Position numbers and translations under genes: made by a program. The notes under the pieces are model-generated. The model had not been told where the DNA came from. It saw nothing but the letters and a program-made list of their open reading frames with translations, and ran no database searches. 64,000 nucleotides of DNA from the NCBI RefSeq assembly GCF_000855665.1, contig NZ_JXSS01000045.1, positions 62,001-126,000 of the forward strand, read 5' to 3'. This DNA is from Lysobacter sp. A03 (lineage in GTDB: Bacteria; Pseudomonadota; Gammaproteobacteria; Xanthomonadales; Xanthomonadaceae). Shown here piece after piece: positions 1 through 7,910 of this stretch (position 1 is its first letter; each line of letters starts with the position of its first letter).

Positions 1-490
1 GCCCCTTGCGGTCCGACAGCTCGCCGTCGTTGAGCACCTGGGTGGCGATGCGCTGGCCATCCACCGCGGTCACGCGCAGCTGCATCATGCCGTCATCCAG
101 CAGCAATACATCGCCGGGAGCGACATCGCCAGGAAGGCCCAGGTAGCTGACGCCGACCTCGCGGTTGGTTCCGGGCGCGGCGTCTTCACGGGCGATCAGG
201 TCGAAACGCTCGCCAGCCGTCAGTACGACCTTGCCATTCTCGAAGTGACCGATGCGGATTTTGGGACCGGGAAGGTCGACCAGGATTCCGACTTCCCGTC
301 CCAGGCGCTGCCCGGCGGCCCGCACCGCTTCGGCGCGTGAGCGGTGGGAATCAGGGTCGCCGTGGGAGAAGTTCAGCCGCACCACGTCCACGCCCGCGGC
401 GATGAGCGCATCCAGCACTCCCGGCGCGTCGGTGGCGGGGCCGAGGGTGGCGAGGATCTTGGTACGTCGCAGCAGCGCGGCCATGGACAT
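1..490 (-). CDS. pyk: pyruvate kinase (N-terminal part, cut by window edge)
   Basis: Catalyses phosphoenolpyruvate plus ADP to pyruvate plus ATP, the last step of glycolysis, in the cytosol. Only the first ~163 codons are present; the gene continues past base 1. The visible N-terminus has the family signature: RRTKILATLGPAT near the start, then VVRLNFSHGD, then VDLPGPKIRIG, which together build the first part of the TIM barrel and its substrate site. The start is ATG at 490 (MSMAALL), with AGGGA about 5 bases upstream; an in-frame ATG at 484 is an alternative. It is the last visible gene of a leftward glycolytic group with a HAD phosphatase and pgk. Identification is firm; the exact start is less so. 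Confidence 0.93.
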   Translation of the reverse strand, partial: MSMAALLRRTKILATLGPATDAPGVLDALIAAGVDVVRLNFSHGDPDSHRSRAEAVRAAGQRLGREVGILVDLPGPKIRIGHFENGKVVLTAGERFDLIAREDAAPGTNREVGVSYLGLPGDVAPGDVLLLDDGMMQLRVTAVDGQRIATQVLNDGELSDRKG

Positions 491-586
491 CGAATCCCTG
501 CGGGTCAAGCCGTGGACGCTAGCACGATTGGAATACGGCATTTCACCGGCTGCGGGGCCGGCCGAATCGCACCATCGAGCTGTGAC

Positions 587-1264
587 TCATCCCGCAAGCA
601 GCGCGGGAATATCGGCCGGCATGTGGGCCAGGTGCTCGGCCCCGGCAGCGCGCAGTTCCGCCTCGCCGCCGAAGCCCCACAGAACGCCGATGTTGCGCAT
701 GCCATGGTGGCGGGCGCCTCCGATGTCCATGTGCCGGTCGCCGATCATCCAGCACTGGCCCGGTGCGAGCTCAAGGCGCCTCAGTGCCTCGGCGATCAGG
801 TCCGGCTTGTCGCTGATGCGCCCATCCACGGTCGCGCCGATGACGTCGTCGAATAGGTGGCCGAACGGCAGGTGATCGACGATCTTGCGCGCGTGGGGCT
901 CGTTCTTCGCGGTAACCACGGCCAGTTGATGGCCGGCGGCGTGCAGATTCGTGATTACCCCGTCAATGCCGGAATAGATCTCGTGTTCCGCCCAGCCGTC
1001 ACTTTCGAAGCGCACCCGATAGTGCTCGACCGCTCGTTCCACTTGAGCCGGGTCGCGCAGCAGCGGAGTGAAACTGGTCCGCAGGGACGGGCCGATCCAC
1101 CGCCGCAGCTCGGCTTGCGGCGGCACCGGCACCGCCATCTGCGTCAGCGCGTGGGCGACGCAGCGGGTGATGCCAACGGCGGAGTCGATCAGGGTGCCGT
1201 CCATGTCGAGGAACAGCGTGGGCTTGGCTCCGGTGTCGCCCGGCATGTGGCTGACGTGCGGCAC
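587..1264 (-). CDS. HAD-family phosphatase, phosphoglycolate phosphatase-like
   Basis: A 225-residue haloacid dehalogenase superfamily hydrolase. Motif I is FLDMDGTLID near residue 20, with the nucleophile and acid/base aspartates. Motif II is VVTAKNE, and motif IV is MIGDRHMDIGGA. The cap region lies between motifs I and II as in subfamily IA, which includes phosphoglycolate phosphatase (Gph). The substrate cannot be read from the sequence. It starts with GTG at 1264, 8 bases after the pgk stop, so it is probably translated from the pgk transcript; an in-frame ATG at 1246 also lacks a good ribosome site. Its position between pgk and pyk suggests repair or recycling of a glycolytic side product, but this is inference. 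Confidence 0.85.
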   Translation of the reverse strand: MPHVSHMPGDTGAKPTLFLDMDGTLIDSAVGITRCVAHALTQMAVPVPPQAELRRWIGPSLRTSFTPLLRDPAQVERAVEHYRVRFESDGWAEHEIYSGIDGVITNLHAAGHQLAVVTAKNEPHARKIVDHLPFGHLFDDVIGATVDGRISDKPDLIAEALRRLELAPGQCWMIGDRHMDIGGARHHGMRNIGVLWGFGGEAELRAAGAEHLAHMPADIPALLAG

Positions 1265-1272
1265 GGGAGTGC

Positions 1273-2448
1273 TCAGCTGCGTGCCTGCAGCGCACTTACG
1301 GCGGGCAGCTCCTTGCCTTCCAGGAACTCCAGGAACGCGCCGCCACCGGTGGAGATGTAGTCCACCCGGTCGGCGATGCCGTACTTGTCGACCGCGGCCA
1401 GGGTGTCGCCGCCACCGGCGATGGAGAACGCCGGGCTCGCCGCGATCGCCTCGGCCAACGTCTGCGTACCGTGGCTGAACGCCTCGAATTCGAACACGCC
1501 GACCGGGCCGTTCCAGACCACGGTGCCGGCCTGCGCGATCATTGCCGCATACCGCGCGGCGGTGTCCGGACCGATGTCGAGGATCATGTCGTCGGGGCCG
1601 ACAGCGTCCACCGCTTTCACGGTTGCCGGGGCATCGGCGGCAAAGGCCGGAGCAACCACGACGTCGCTGGGCAGCGGAATATCCGCGCCGCGCGCCTTGG
1701 CGTCGTGGATGATCTGGCGGGCGGTGTCCAGCAGGTCCAGCTCCACCAGCGACTTGCCGACGCCGTGGCCCATCGCGGCGATGAAGGTATTGGCGATGCC
1801 GCCACCAACGATCAGCTGGTCGACCTTGCCGACCAGCGAGGACAGCAGCTCCAGCTTGGTGCTGACTTTGGATCCGGCAACGATGGCCAGCAACGGCCGC
1901 GCCGGTTCATGCAGCGCCTTGCCCAGCGCGTCCAGCTCGGCCATCAGCAACGGGCCTCCAGCAGCAATTTTGGCGTGGCGGATCACGCCATGGGTGGATG
2001 CCTGCGCGCGATGGGCGGTGCCGAACGCGTCCATCACGAACACGTCGCACAGGGCCGCATAGCGCTTGGCCAGCGCCTCGTCATCGGCTTTCTCGCCGAC
2101 GTTCATGCGGCAGTTTTCCAGCAGCACCAGCTGGCCAGGCGCGACCTCTACGCCGTCCAGCCAGTCCTTGATCAGGGGCACATCCATGCCCAGCAGGTCC
2201 GACAACCGCGCCGCCACCGGGGCCAGCGAATCGCCCTCGCTCCACTGTCCCTCGGTCGGACGTCCGCGGTGGGACATCACCATCACCGCCGCACCCTTCT
2301 CCAGCGCCATGCGCAGAGTGGGCAGCGCCGCAGTGATGCGCTGGTCGGAGGTGATCGCGCCATCGTCATCAATCGGCACGTTGAGGTCCTCGCGGATCAG
2401 TACACGCTTGCCGGCGAGATCGAGTTCGGACATACGGAGGATGGACAC
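1273..2448 (-). CDS. pgk: phosphoglycerate kinase
   Basis: Transfers phosphate from 1,3-bisphosphoglycerate to ADP in glycolysis, and the reverse in gluconeogenesis. It is 391 residues, typical of the family. Visible signatures are [11 protein letters not shown] at the N-terminus, [35 protein letters not shown], and a C-terminal [13 protein letters not shown] nucleotide-binding segment. The start is GTG at 2448 (VSILRMSEL), chosen because AGGAG lies 7 bases upstream; an in-frame extension to 2490 has no such support. It is the first gene of a leftward unit followed by the HAD phosphatase and pyk, and diverges from the nrdAB regulatory block. Confidence 0.96.
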   Translation of the reverse strand: MSILRMSELDLAGKRVLIREDLNVPIDDDGAITSDQRITAALPTLRMALEKGAAVMVMSHRGRPTEGQWSEGDSLAPVAARLSDLLGMDVPLIKDWLDGVEVAPGQLVLLENCRMNVGEKADDEALAKRYAALCDVFVMDAFGTAHRAQASTHGVIRHAKIAAGGPLLMAELDALGKALHEPARPLLAIVAGSKVSTKLELLSSLVGKVDQLIVGGGIANTFIAAMGHGVGKSLVELDLLDTARQIIHDAKARGADIPLPSDVVVAPAFAADAPATVKAVDAVGPDDMILDIGPDTAARYAAMIAQAGTVVWNGPVGVFEFEAFSHGTQTLAEAIAASPAFSIAGGGDTLAAVDKYGIADRVDYISTGGGAFLEFLEGKELPAVSALQARS

Positions 2449-2547
2449 GGAAGACTCCTGGCGCGATGGCCGGATGGCGAAGGACGGCATTGTCGCGGGC
2501 CGGGGCGGCTATTGGAAGCGTGCGGTAATCTGCTGGTCCGTGCGCAA

Positions 2548-2563
2548 ACCCCACATGTCGTGT
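2548..2563. promoter_or_regulatory. candidate NrdR box 1
   Basis: The 16-mer ACCCCACATGTCGTGT matches the NrdR consensus (acaCwAtATaTwGtgt) at about 11 of 16 positions. It ends on the -35 element of the nrdA promoter. A second box starts exactly 32 bp downstream, the three-helical-turn phasing typical of NrdR pairs. NrdR is the zinc-finger/ATP-cone repressor of ribonucleotide reductase genes. Confidence 0.6.
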
Positions 2564-2591
2564 TGACGGACCGGGAAGTCCCCACTATGTT
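2563..2591 (+). promoter_or_regulatory. nrdAB promoter (-35 TTGACG, -10 TATGTT)
   Basis: TTGACG at 2563-2568 and TATGTT at 2586-2591 are separated by 17 bp, the ideal sigma-70 spacing. The predicted transcript starts near 2598, immediately before the conserved part of the cobalamin riboswitch. Both hexamers are overlapped by NrdR-like boxes. Confidence 0.65.
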
Positions 2592-2595
2592 GTGT
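2580..2595. promoter_or_regulatory. candidate NrdR box 2
   Basis: CCCCACTATGTTGTGT matches the NrdR consensus at about 12 of 16 positions and covers the -10 hexamer. Binding here together with box 1 would occlude RNA polymerase. The 32 bp phase between the boxes is the strongest argument that both are real. Confidence 0.62.
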
Positions 2596-2790
2596 TCGTC
2601 GGTGCCGACCTCGCGGTTGGCTTAAAACGGGAAGCCGGTGGGAATCCGGCGCTGCCCCGCAGCGGTAATTGGAAACGAACGTCGTCATTGCACTGGGGCG
2701 CCCTGCCCTGGGAAGCGACGACCAGTAGGTGGAAGGGCTGTTACTGCTCGTCCGTGTCCAGAGCCCGAAGACCTGCCGACAGCCGCGCGA
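2596..2790 (+). ncRNA. cobalamin (B12) riboswitch upstream of nrdAB
   Basis: The leader carries the ordered cobalamin riboswitch signatures: GGTGCC near 2601, GGGAAGCCGGTG at 2629-2640, the B12 box (GGAATCCGGCGCTGCCCCGC and AGCGGTAA, 2641-2668), GGGAAG at 2710-2715, and the 3' CCCGAAGACCTGCC at 2764-2777. In the family, adenosylcobalamin binding shuts off expression of the downstream gene. Here that gene is nrdA, the B12-independent class Ia ribonucleotide reductase. B12 control of class I reductases is known where a B12-dependent isozyme also exists, so the genome probably encodes a class II enzyme (NrdJ) elsewhere. The remaining leader to 3047 carries no gene. Confidence 0.92.
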
Positions 2791-2804
2791 AGCACACCGC
2801 GCGG
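2783..2804 (+). promoter_or_regulatory. hairpin after the riboswitch, possible expression platform
   Basis: CCGCGC (2783-2788) pairs with GCGCGG (2799-2804) around a 10-base loop, directly after the aptamer's closing strand. A second hairpin, CCACACG/CGTGTGG, lies at 2846-2868. Neither is followed by a T-run, so control by intrinsic termination is not evident; Rho-dependent termination or translational control are alternatives. Confidence 0.4.
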
Positions 2805-3047
2805 TGACCGGCCTGCGAGTCTTCGGGGGAAGACGGTCGGTGTCGCCACACGGCCACAGGGCGTGTGGACGCGCGTCGGATCGGCGCCGCACGACACCGC
2901 GATCTCCGCCCGAAAACCCGATGCCCGCGGGGGCATGGCCGCGCCGTCCGACGCCGCCTGTCCGCGGCGCCGGTGTCGTGGACTGCTTCCGCGCGTCGAC
3001 CTTCGAGGGAAGGGCGACGACCGTGCGCCCTGCACCGGAGTTGTTCG

Positions 3048-5612
3048 ATGACCCAGCCAGACCACGCCACCGCCGTCGCGGAGCCCGACCCCGCTGCGGA
3101 GTCCACCGCCGACGCTCTCGGCGACGCAACCGCGGATACCACGCGAACCGCGCACGCCCCCCAGGCATCCCCGTCGCTGCCAAACCCGTCCCCGTCGAAC
3201 CGCAACGACGCCGGGCCAGACGCCTCACCGGGCTTCTCGCTCACCCCGCCGGCAACTGCGATGAGCATGCAGGTGACCAAGCGCAACGGCGGCCGCGAGC
3301 CCGTGGACCTCAACAAGATCGTGCGCGCGGTTGCCCGCTGCAGCGAGGACCTTTACGCGGTCGATCCGATGCGCGTGGCGACCCGCACCATCTCCGGGCT
3401 GTATGACGGCGCGACCACCTCCGAACTCGACGAGCTGTCGATCCGCACCGCCGCCCTGCTCACCGCCGAGGAGCCCGAGTACGGCCGGTTGGCCGCGCGC
3501 CTGCTCGCCGGCGTGATCGAGAAAGAGGTCGCGGCGATCGACATCAACGCGTTCTCGCAGTCGGTCCAGCGCGGCTTCGACCTGGGCCTGATCAACCAGC
3601 GCCTGATGGACTTCGTCCAGGCCAACGCCCGCAAGCTCAACGACGCGATCGACACCGGCCTCAACGCCCGTTTCGACTATTTCGGCATGCGCACGGTGTA
3701 CGACCGCTACCTGCTGCGCCACCCCACTGCGCGGACCGTCATCGAGACACCGCAGCAGTTCTTCCTGCGCATCGCCTGCGCGCTCAGCGAGGACGTCGCT
3801 GATGCGTTGGCGCTGTACCGGCGCATGGCACAGCTGGACTACATCCCCAGTTCGCCAACGCTGTTCAATGCCGGCACCACCCACGAGCAGCTCTCCAGCT
3901 GCTTCCTGCTGGACTCGCCGGAGGACTCGCTGGAGGCGATCTACCGTCGCTACATGGACGTGGCGAAGTTGAGCAAGTTCAGCGGTGGCATCGGCCTGTC
4001 CTACAGCCGTGTGCGCTCGCGCGGCTCGCTGATACGCTCCACCAACGGGCTGAGCAACGGCATCGTGCCGTGGCTGAAAACGCTGGACGCCTCGGTCGCG
4101 GCGGTCAACCAGGGCGGCAAGCGCAAGGGCGCGGCCTGCGTGTATCTGGAACCGTGGCACGCCGACGTGGAGGAATTCCTCGAGCTGCGTGACAACACCG
4201 GCGAGGACGCCCGGCGTACCCACAACCTCAATCTCGCCAACTGGATCCCGGACGAGTTCATGCGTCGGGTCGAGGCCGATGCGATGTGGTCGCTGTTCGA
4301 CCCCGCCGTGCTGGCGCGCAACGGCACCCGGCTGACCGACCTTTTCGGCGAGGCCTTCGATCAGGCCTACCGCGCCGCCGAAGCGGCAGGGCTGGCGACG
4401 CGACAGGTCAAGGCGCGCGACCTGTACACCCGCATGATTCGCACGCTCGCCCAGACCGGCAATGGCTGGATGAACTTCAAGGACAAGTCCAACCGTGCCT
4501 GCAACCAGACCCTGCGCGAGGGCAACGTGGTGCACCTGTCCAACCTGTGCACCGAGATCCTGGAGGTCACCTCGCAGGACGAGACCGCGGTGTGCAACCT
4601 GGGCTCCATCAACCTCGCCCACCACGTCGAGGACGGCAGCGCCGGTGACCTGGCCCGCTTCGACTTCGACAAGCTCGCAGAAACGGTGCGCCTGGCCGTG
4701 CGCCAGCTCGACCGGGTGATCGACCTGAACTTCTACCCGATCGACACCGCCCGCCACGCCAACCTGAAGTGGCGTCCTGTCGGACTGGGCGCGATGGGGC
4801 TGCAGGACGTGTTCTTCAAGCTGCGCCTGCCGTTCGATTCCGAGCCGGCGCGCGCGCTGTCCCGACGGATCGCGGAGGAGATCTACTTCCACGCCCTGTC
4901 CGCCTCCTGCGAGCTGGCCGTGGAGCAGGCACCGCACCCGTCCTTCGCCGACACCCGCGCCTCGGTCGGCGAGCTGCAGTTCGAAGCCTGGGGCGTCACC
5001 CCGACCGACCCCGCACGCTGGGACGAGCTGCGCACGCGCATCCGCCAACACGGCCTGCGCAACTCGCTGCTGATCGCGATCGCGCCGACCGCGACGATCG
5101 CCTCGATCGCCGGCTGCTACGAGTGCATAGAGCCGCAGGTGTCCAACCTGTTCAAGCGCGAAACCCTGTCCGGCGACTTCCTGGTGATCAATAAATACCT
5201 GGTCGAAGAGCTCAAGACACTGGGCCTGTGGACTGCCGAACTGCGCGACGCAGTGAAGATGGCCGACGGTTCGATCCAGGGCATCACGGCGATTCCCGAA
5301 TCGCTGCGACAGATCTATCGCACCGCCTGGGAACTGCCAATGCGCTCGCTGATCGACATGGCGGCCGATCGCGGCGCGTTCATCGATCAGAGCCAGTCGC
5401 TCAACCTGTTCATCGAGAGCCCGAACATCGGCCAGCTGGCATCGATGTACATGTACGCGTGGAAAAAGGGGCTGAAGACGACCTACTACCTGCGCTCCCG
5501 GCCGGCGACCCGAATCGCCAAGTCCACCGTCAGCGCGCCCGCGCCAACGCCCTACGCCAACGCGATCGCCTGCTCGCTGGAAAACCCCGAGAGCTGCGAG
5601 TCCTGCCAGTAG
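3048..5612 (+). CDS. nrdA: ribonucleoside-diphosphate reductase class Ia, alpha subunit
   Basis: Reduces ribonucleoside diphosphates to deoxy forms for DNA synthesis, as an alpha2-beta2 complex with NrdB. It has 854 residues. Residues ~73-160 form an ATP-cone (VTKRNGGREPVDLNKIV), the site of overall dATP inhibition. Catalytic features visible are the SSCFLLDS cysteine, NLCTEILEVTSQDETAVCNL (active-site Asn/Cys/Glu and the paired redox cysteine), PTATIASIAGCYECIEP, and a C-terminal ESCESCQ tail that relays electrons from thioredoxin. The start at 3048 has GGAG 8 bases upstream; ATG 3261 would remove the first 71 residues but lacks a ribosome site. Those residues are Pro/Ala/Asp-rich and look disordered. 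nrdB follows after 36 bp. Control is by NrdR-like boxes and a B12 riboswitch. Confidence 0.97.
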   Translation: MTQPDHATAVAEPDPAAESTADALGDATADTTRTAHAPQASPSLPNPSPSNRNDAGPDASPGFSLTPPATAMSMQVTKRNGGREPVDLNKIVRAVARCSEDLYAVDPMRVATRTISGLYDGATTSELDELSIRTAALLTAEEPEYGRLAARLLAGVIEKEVAAIDINAFSQSVQRGFDLGLINQRLMDFVQANARKLNDAIDTGLNARFDYFGMRTVYDRYLLRHPTARTVIETPQQFFLRIACALSEDVADALALYRRMAQLDYIPSSPTLFNAGTTHEQLSSCFLLDSPEDSLEAIYRRYMDVAKLSKFSGGIGLSYSRVRSRGSLIRSTNGLSNGIVPWLKTLDASVAAVNQGGKRKGAACVYLEPWHADVEEFLELRDNTGEDARRTHNLNLANWIPDEFMRRVEADAMWSLFDPAVLARNGTRLTDLFGEAFDQAYRAAEAAGLATRQVKARDLYTRMIRTLAQTGNGWMNFKDKSNRACNQTLREGNVVHLSNLCTEILEVTSQDETAVCNLGSINLAHHVEDGSAGDLARFDFDKLAETVRLAVRQLDRVIDLNFYPIDTARHANLKWRPVGLGAMGLQDVFFKLRLPFDSEPARALSRRIAEEIYFHALSASCELAVEQAPHPSFADTRASVGELQFEAWGVTPTDPARWDELRTRIRQHGLRNSLLIAIAPTATIASIAGCYECIEPQVSNLFKRETLSGDFLVINKYLVEELKTLGLWTAELRDAVKMADGSIQGITAIPESLRQIYRTAWELPMRSLIDMAADRGAFIDQSQSLNLFIESPNIGQLASMYMYAWKKGLKTTYYLRSRPATRIAKSTVSAPAPTPYANAIACSLENPESCESCQ

Positions 5613-5648
5613 GCCCGACCGCATGTCCCGCATTTGCAAGGAATCCGC

Positions 5649-6659
5649 ATGACCACCCAACACCTGCTCGACCCCGGTTTCGACCTCACGCTGCGCCCGA
5701 TGCGCTACCCGCAGTTCTACGCGATGTACCGCGACGCGATCCGCAACACCTGGACGGTGGAGGAAGTCGACTTCTCGCTGGACCTCAACGACCTGCGCGG
5801 CAAGCTCGGGCCGGCCGAGCGCCATCTGGTGGAGCGTCTGGTCGCCTTCTTCGCGACGGGCGATTCGATCGTCGCCAACAACCTGGTGCTCAACCTCTAT
5901 CAGCACATCAACGCGCCAGAGGCACGCATGTACCTGTCGCGCCAGCTGTATGAGGAGGCGCTGCACGTGCAGTTCTACCTCACCCTGCTGGACACCTACC
6001 TGCCCGACGACAAGGCACGCACCGAGGCATTTGCCGCAGTGGAGAACATCCCCTCCATCCGCGCCAAGGCCGAGTTCTGCTTCAAGTGGATTGATTCCAT
6101 CCAGGACCTCAAGCGCATCGAGACCCGCGCGCAGCGCCGCCAGTTCCTGCTCAACCTGATCTGCTTCGCCGCCTGCATCGAGGGCCTGTTCTTCTTCGGC
6201 GCGTTCGCCTACGTCTATTACCTGCGCTCGCGCGGACTGCTGCACGGGCTGGCTTCGGGCACCAACTGGGTGTTCCGCGACGAGAGCTGCCATATGGCGT
6301 TCGCCTTCGAAGTCATCCACACGGTCCGCAAGGAGGAGCCCGAGCTGTTCGATGAGGGCCTGCAGAGCGATGTCGTGCAGATGCTGAGCGAGGCGGTGGA
6401 GTGCGAGATGCAGTTCGCCCGCGACACGCTGTCGGGCGGCGTGGCCGGGCTTTCACTGAAGGACATGCGCCAGTACCTGGAGTACTGCGCCGACCAGCGC
6501 TTGGGCCAGTTGGGCATGCCGCGGCATTTCGGCGCGAGCAATCCGTTCGGCTTCATGGACCTGCAGGACGTCCAGGAAGTGACCAACTTCTTCGAGCGTC
6601 GCGTGTCGGCCTATCAGGTCGGCGTGGAAGGCGAGGTTGCGTTCGACGCGGCGTTCTGA
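5649..6659 (+). CDS. nrdB: ribonucleoside-diphosphate reductase class Ia, beta subunit
   Basis: Supplies the diiron-tyrosyl radical that drives NrdA. It has 336 residues. The first metal site is D72 in ATGDSIVANN and E103-x2-H106 in YEEALHVQFY. Y110 lies four residues after H106, the spacing of E. coli Y122, so a tyrosyl-radical (class Ia) mechanism is expected. The second Glu/His set is in FRDESCHMAF. The start ATG 5649 has AAGGA 6 bases upstream. It is cotranscribed with nrdA, 36 bp downstream. No ferredoxin-like NrdX follows it; an unusual hairpin-rich region does. Confidence 0.97.
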   Translation: MTTQHLLDPGFDLTLRPMRYPQFYAMYRDAIRNTWTVEEVDFSLDLNDLRGKLGPAERHLVERLVAFFATGDSIVANNLVLNLYQHINAPEARMYLSRQLYEEALHVQFYLTLLDTYLPDDKARTEAFAAVENIPSIRAKAEFCFKWIDSIQDLKRIETRAQRRQFLLNLICFAACIEGLFFFGAFAYVYYLRSRGLLHGLASGTNWVFRDESCHMAFAFEVIHTVRKEEPELFDEGLQSDVVQMLSEAVECEMQFARDTLSGGVAGLSLKDMRQYLEYCADQRLGQLGMPRHFGASNPFGFMDLQDVQEVTNFFERRVSAYQVGVEGEVAFDAAF

Positions 6660-6684
6660 GACCTGCGTCAGTACAACCCAGAGG

Positions 6685-6923
6685 CGTCATGCCAGAGTCA
6701 TGACGGAATGAAAGAATGCACGCGCTGCAGGGATGCGGCCGTCATCGGCGACAGGGAAGTGCCGACCGGCGAAGGAATGCCGGTAAGGGCAGGGAGCCGC
6801 GGGATGACAGGGACGTCATCGACCAGTGGCGGAGTCCACAGGGGGAGACGGACCGACCCTATCGGCGGCAAGGATGCCGCCACCCCCATCACTGCGGTGC
6901 GCTTGTCACGGGCCGTTCCCGTG
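6685..6923 (+). ncRNA. candidate RsmA/CsrA-binding RNA: array of GGA-loop hairpins
   Basis: This 290-base gap between nrdB and a thioesterase gene holds no convincing protein gene. It holds consecutive small hairpins with GGA in the loop on the plus strand: loop GGGA at 6730, AGGGAA at 6753, GAAGGAAT at 6771, AGGGA at 6791 (short stem), AGGGAC at 6809, CGGAGT at 6830 and AGGA at 6871. The last sits in a perfect 7-bp stem, GGCGGCA/TGCCGCC. Flanking hairpins without GGA loops are at 6685-6705 and 6907-6923. Serial GGA loops are the hallmark of CsrB/RsmB-type RNAs that sequester CsrA/RsmA. No U-tract terminator is visible, so it may instead be the leader of the thioesterase mRNA or a family-specific intergenic repeat. 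No homology search could be run. Confidence 0.45.
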
Positions 6924-6949
6924 GATCGTGCAGCTGAGGCCGGATACCA

Positions 6950-7381
6950 ATGACTGACAGCCAGACCATGCCCGCCACCGAAGCGCGCATGACCGAGATT
7001 GTTTTCCCCGATCACACCAACCATCTGGGCACGCTGTTCGGCGGCCAGGCACTGGCATGGATGGACAAGGCGGCCTTTATCGCCGCCTCCCGCTACGCCC
7101 GCTGCACGGTGGTGACCGCACGCTCCGAACAGGTCGACTTCCACACCGCGGTCAACCAGGGCGCACTGGTGCAACTGGTGGCGCGGATCGTAGCGACCGG
7201 ACGCACGTCACTGCAGGTCGAGGTGGAGATGCACAGCGAGGACCTGCACACGGGCGAAGCGCTGCTTGCGACCCGCGGACGCTTCACGATGGTCGCCCTG
7301 AACCCCGACGGTCGGCCAACGCCGGTGCCACCGCTGGTGCATCAAAGCGGGCCTGGCCCAACCGACCGCAAACACGCCTGA
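6950..7381 (+). CDS. acyl-CoA thioesterase, hotdog fold (YciA/BFIT-like)
   Basis: Likely hydrolyses acyl-CoA to free acid and CoA in the cytosol. It has 143 residues with the single hotdog domain expected of this group. The signature is NHLGTLFGGQALAWMDKAAFIAA at residues ~24-46, containing the GG-x-aliphatic core and the conserved aspartate of the central helix. ARSEQVDF and the beta-strand VQLVARIVATGRTSLQVEVE follow. The C-terminal ~20 residues are Pro-rich and probably flexible. GAGG lies ~10 bases before the ATG. The leader upstream contains the GGA-hairpin array, so translational control by an RNA-binding protein is possible. Chain-length preference cannot be read from the sequence. Confidence 0.86.
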   Translation: MTDSQTMPATEARMTEIVFPDHTNHLGTLFGGQALAWMDKAAFIAASRYARCTVVTARSEQVDFHTAVNQGALVQLVARIVATGRTSLQVEVEMHSEDLHTGEALLATRGRFTMVALNPDGRPTPVPPLVHQSGPGPTDRKHA

Positions 7382-7437
7382 GGGGACCGCAGGGCTTGCC
7401 TTGGCGTTACAGCAACGTGAGCCGCAGCAAGTACCGC

Positions 7438-7842
7438 TCAACCACCGACGATCGGCAGCTCCAGCGAACGCACGCCTTCCTGCAGTCCCAGCCCGTATTT
7501 GAGACTGCGGCCGATGCGTTTGGCGTACTCGTGGACGAGGGCGGCGTGTTCGGCGTCGAGGACTTCATCGGCGGTTTCGCGCCACAGCGCGAGCCACTCG
7601 TCGAAATGGCCGGCGTGGATGTCGTGGCCGCGGTGTTGCGCCATCGGATTGCCGCGATAGCTGCGCGTGCCCAGAGCGACCGATGACCAGAACGAGGTCA
7701 GCAGTTGTTTGTGTGCCGGCCAGTCGTCCACGGCGGCGTTGAACACCGGCCCCAGCGTCGGATGGACCTGGATCCTGTCGTAGAAGCGATCGACCAGATC
7801 GGACAACTGCTGCTCGGTGAGTTGAGTGGTGTCGCGTGACAT
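7438..7842 (-). CDS. group III truncated haemoglobin
   Basis: A 134-residue 2-on-2 globin, probably binding O2 or NO or doing haem redox chemistry. The sequence has the group III pattern: F20-Y21 (B9-B10) in LVDRFYDRIQVHPTLGPVF, the long CD-EF segment with HKQLLTSFWSS, the proximal histidine H79 in IHAGHFDEW, and W87 in LALWRET matching the conserved G8 Trp. The glycine motifs of groups I and II are absent, as expected. It lies just downstream of the azurin gene on the same strand, but a strong terminator at 7866-7895 separates them, so it likely has its own promoter. Physiological role in this organism is unknown. Confidence 0.88.
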   Translation of the reverse strand: MSRDTTQLTEQQLSDLVDRFYDRIQVHPTLGPVFNAAVDDWPAHKQLLTSFWSSVALGTRSYRGNPMAQHRGHDIHAGHFDEWLALWRETADEVLDAEHAALVHEYAKRIGRSLKYGLGLQEGVRSLELPIVGG

Positions 7843-7865
7843 GAGCGGTGCCTGGATACCTGAAA

Positions 7866-7895
7866 CGGAAAAGGGCGGCCGCCAGGGCCGCCCTC
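7866..7895 (-). terminator. rho-independent terminator of the azurin gene
   Basis: On the minus strand an 8-bp perfect stem (AGGGCGGC at 7872-7879 pairing with GCCGCCCT at 7887-7894) with a 7-base loop is followed by TTTTCC. It begins 17 bases after the azurin stop codon. Confidence 0.85.
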
Positions 7896-7910
7896 CTTAC
7901 AGATGGTGGC

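Noticed and set aside
3225-6320. Very long open frame antisense to nrdA and nrdB (about 1,030 codons)
   Set aside because: It is fully opposite two certain genes in GC-rich DNA, where antisense frames stay open because of the third-position bias. Its translation is low in structure, with His/Gln/Val/Arg repeats, and has no ribosome site.
6716-6937. Small open frames in the nrdB-thioesterase gap read as a protein
   Set aside because: They have no ribosome site, are Arg/Gly/Gln-rich without a fold, and the hairpin structure explains the base pattern better.
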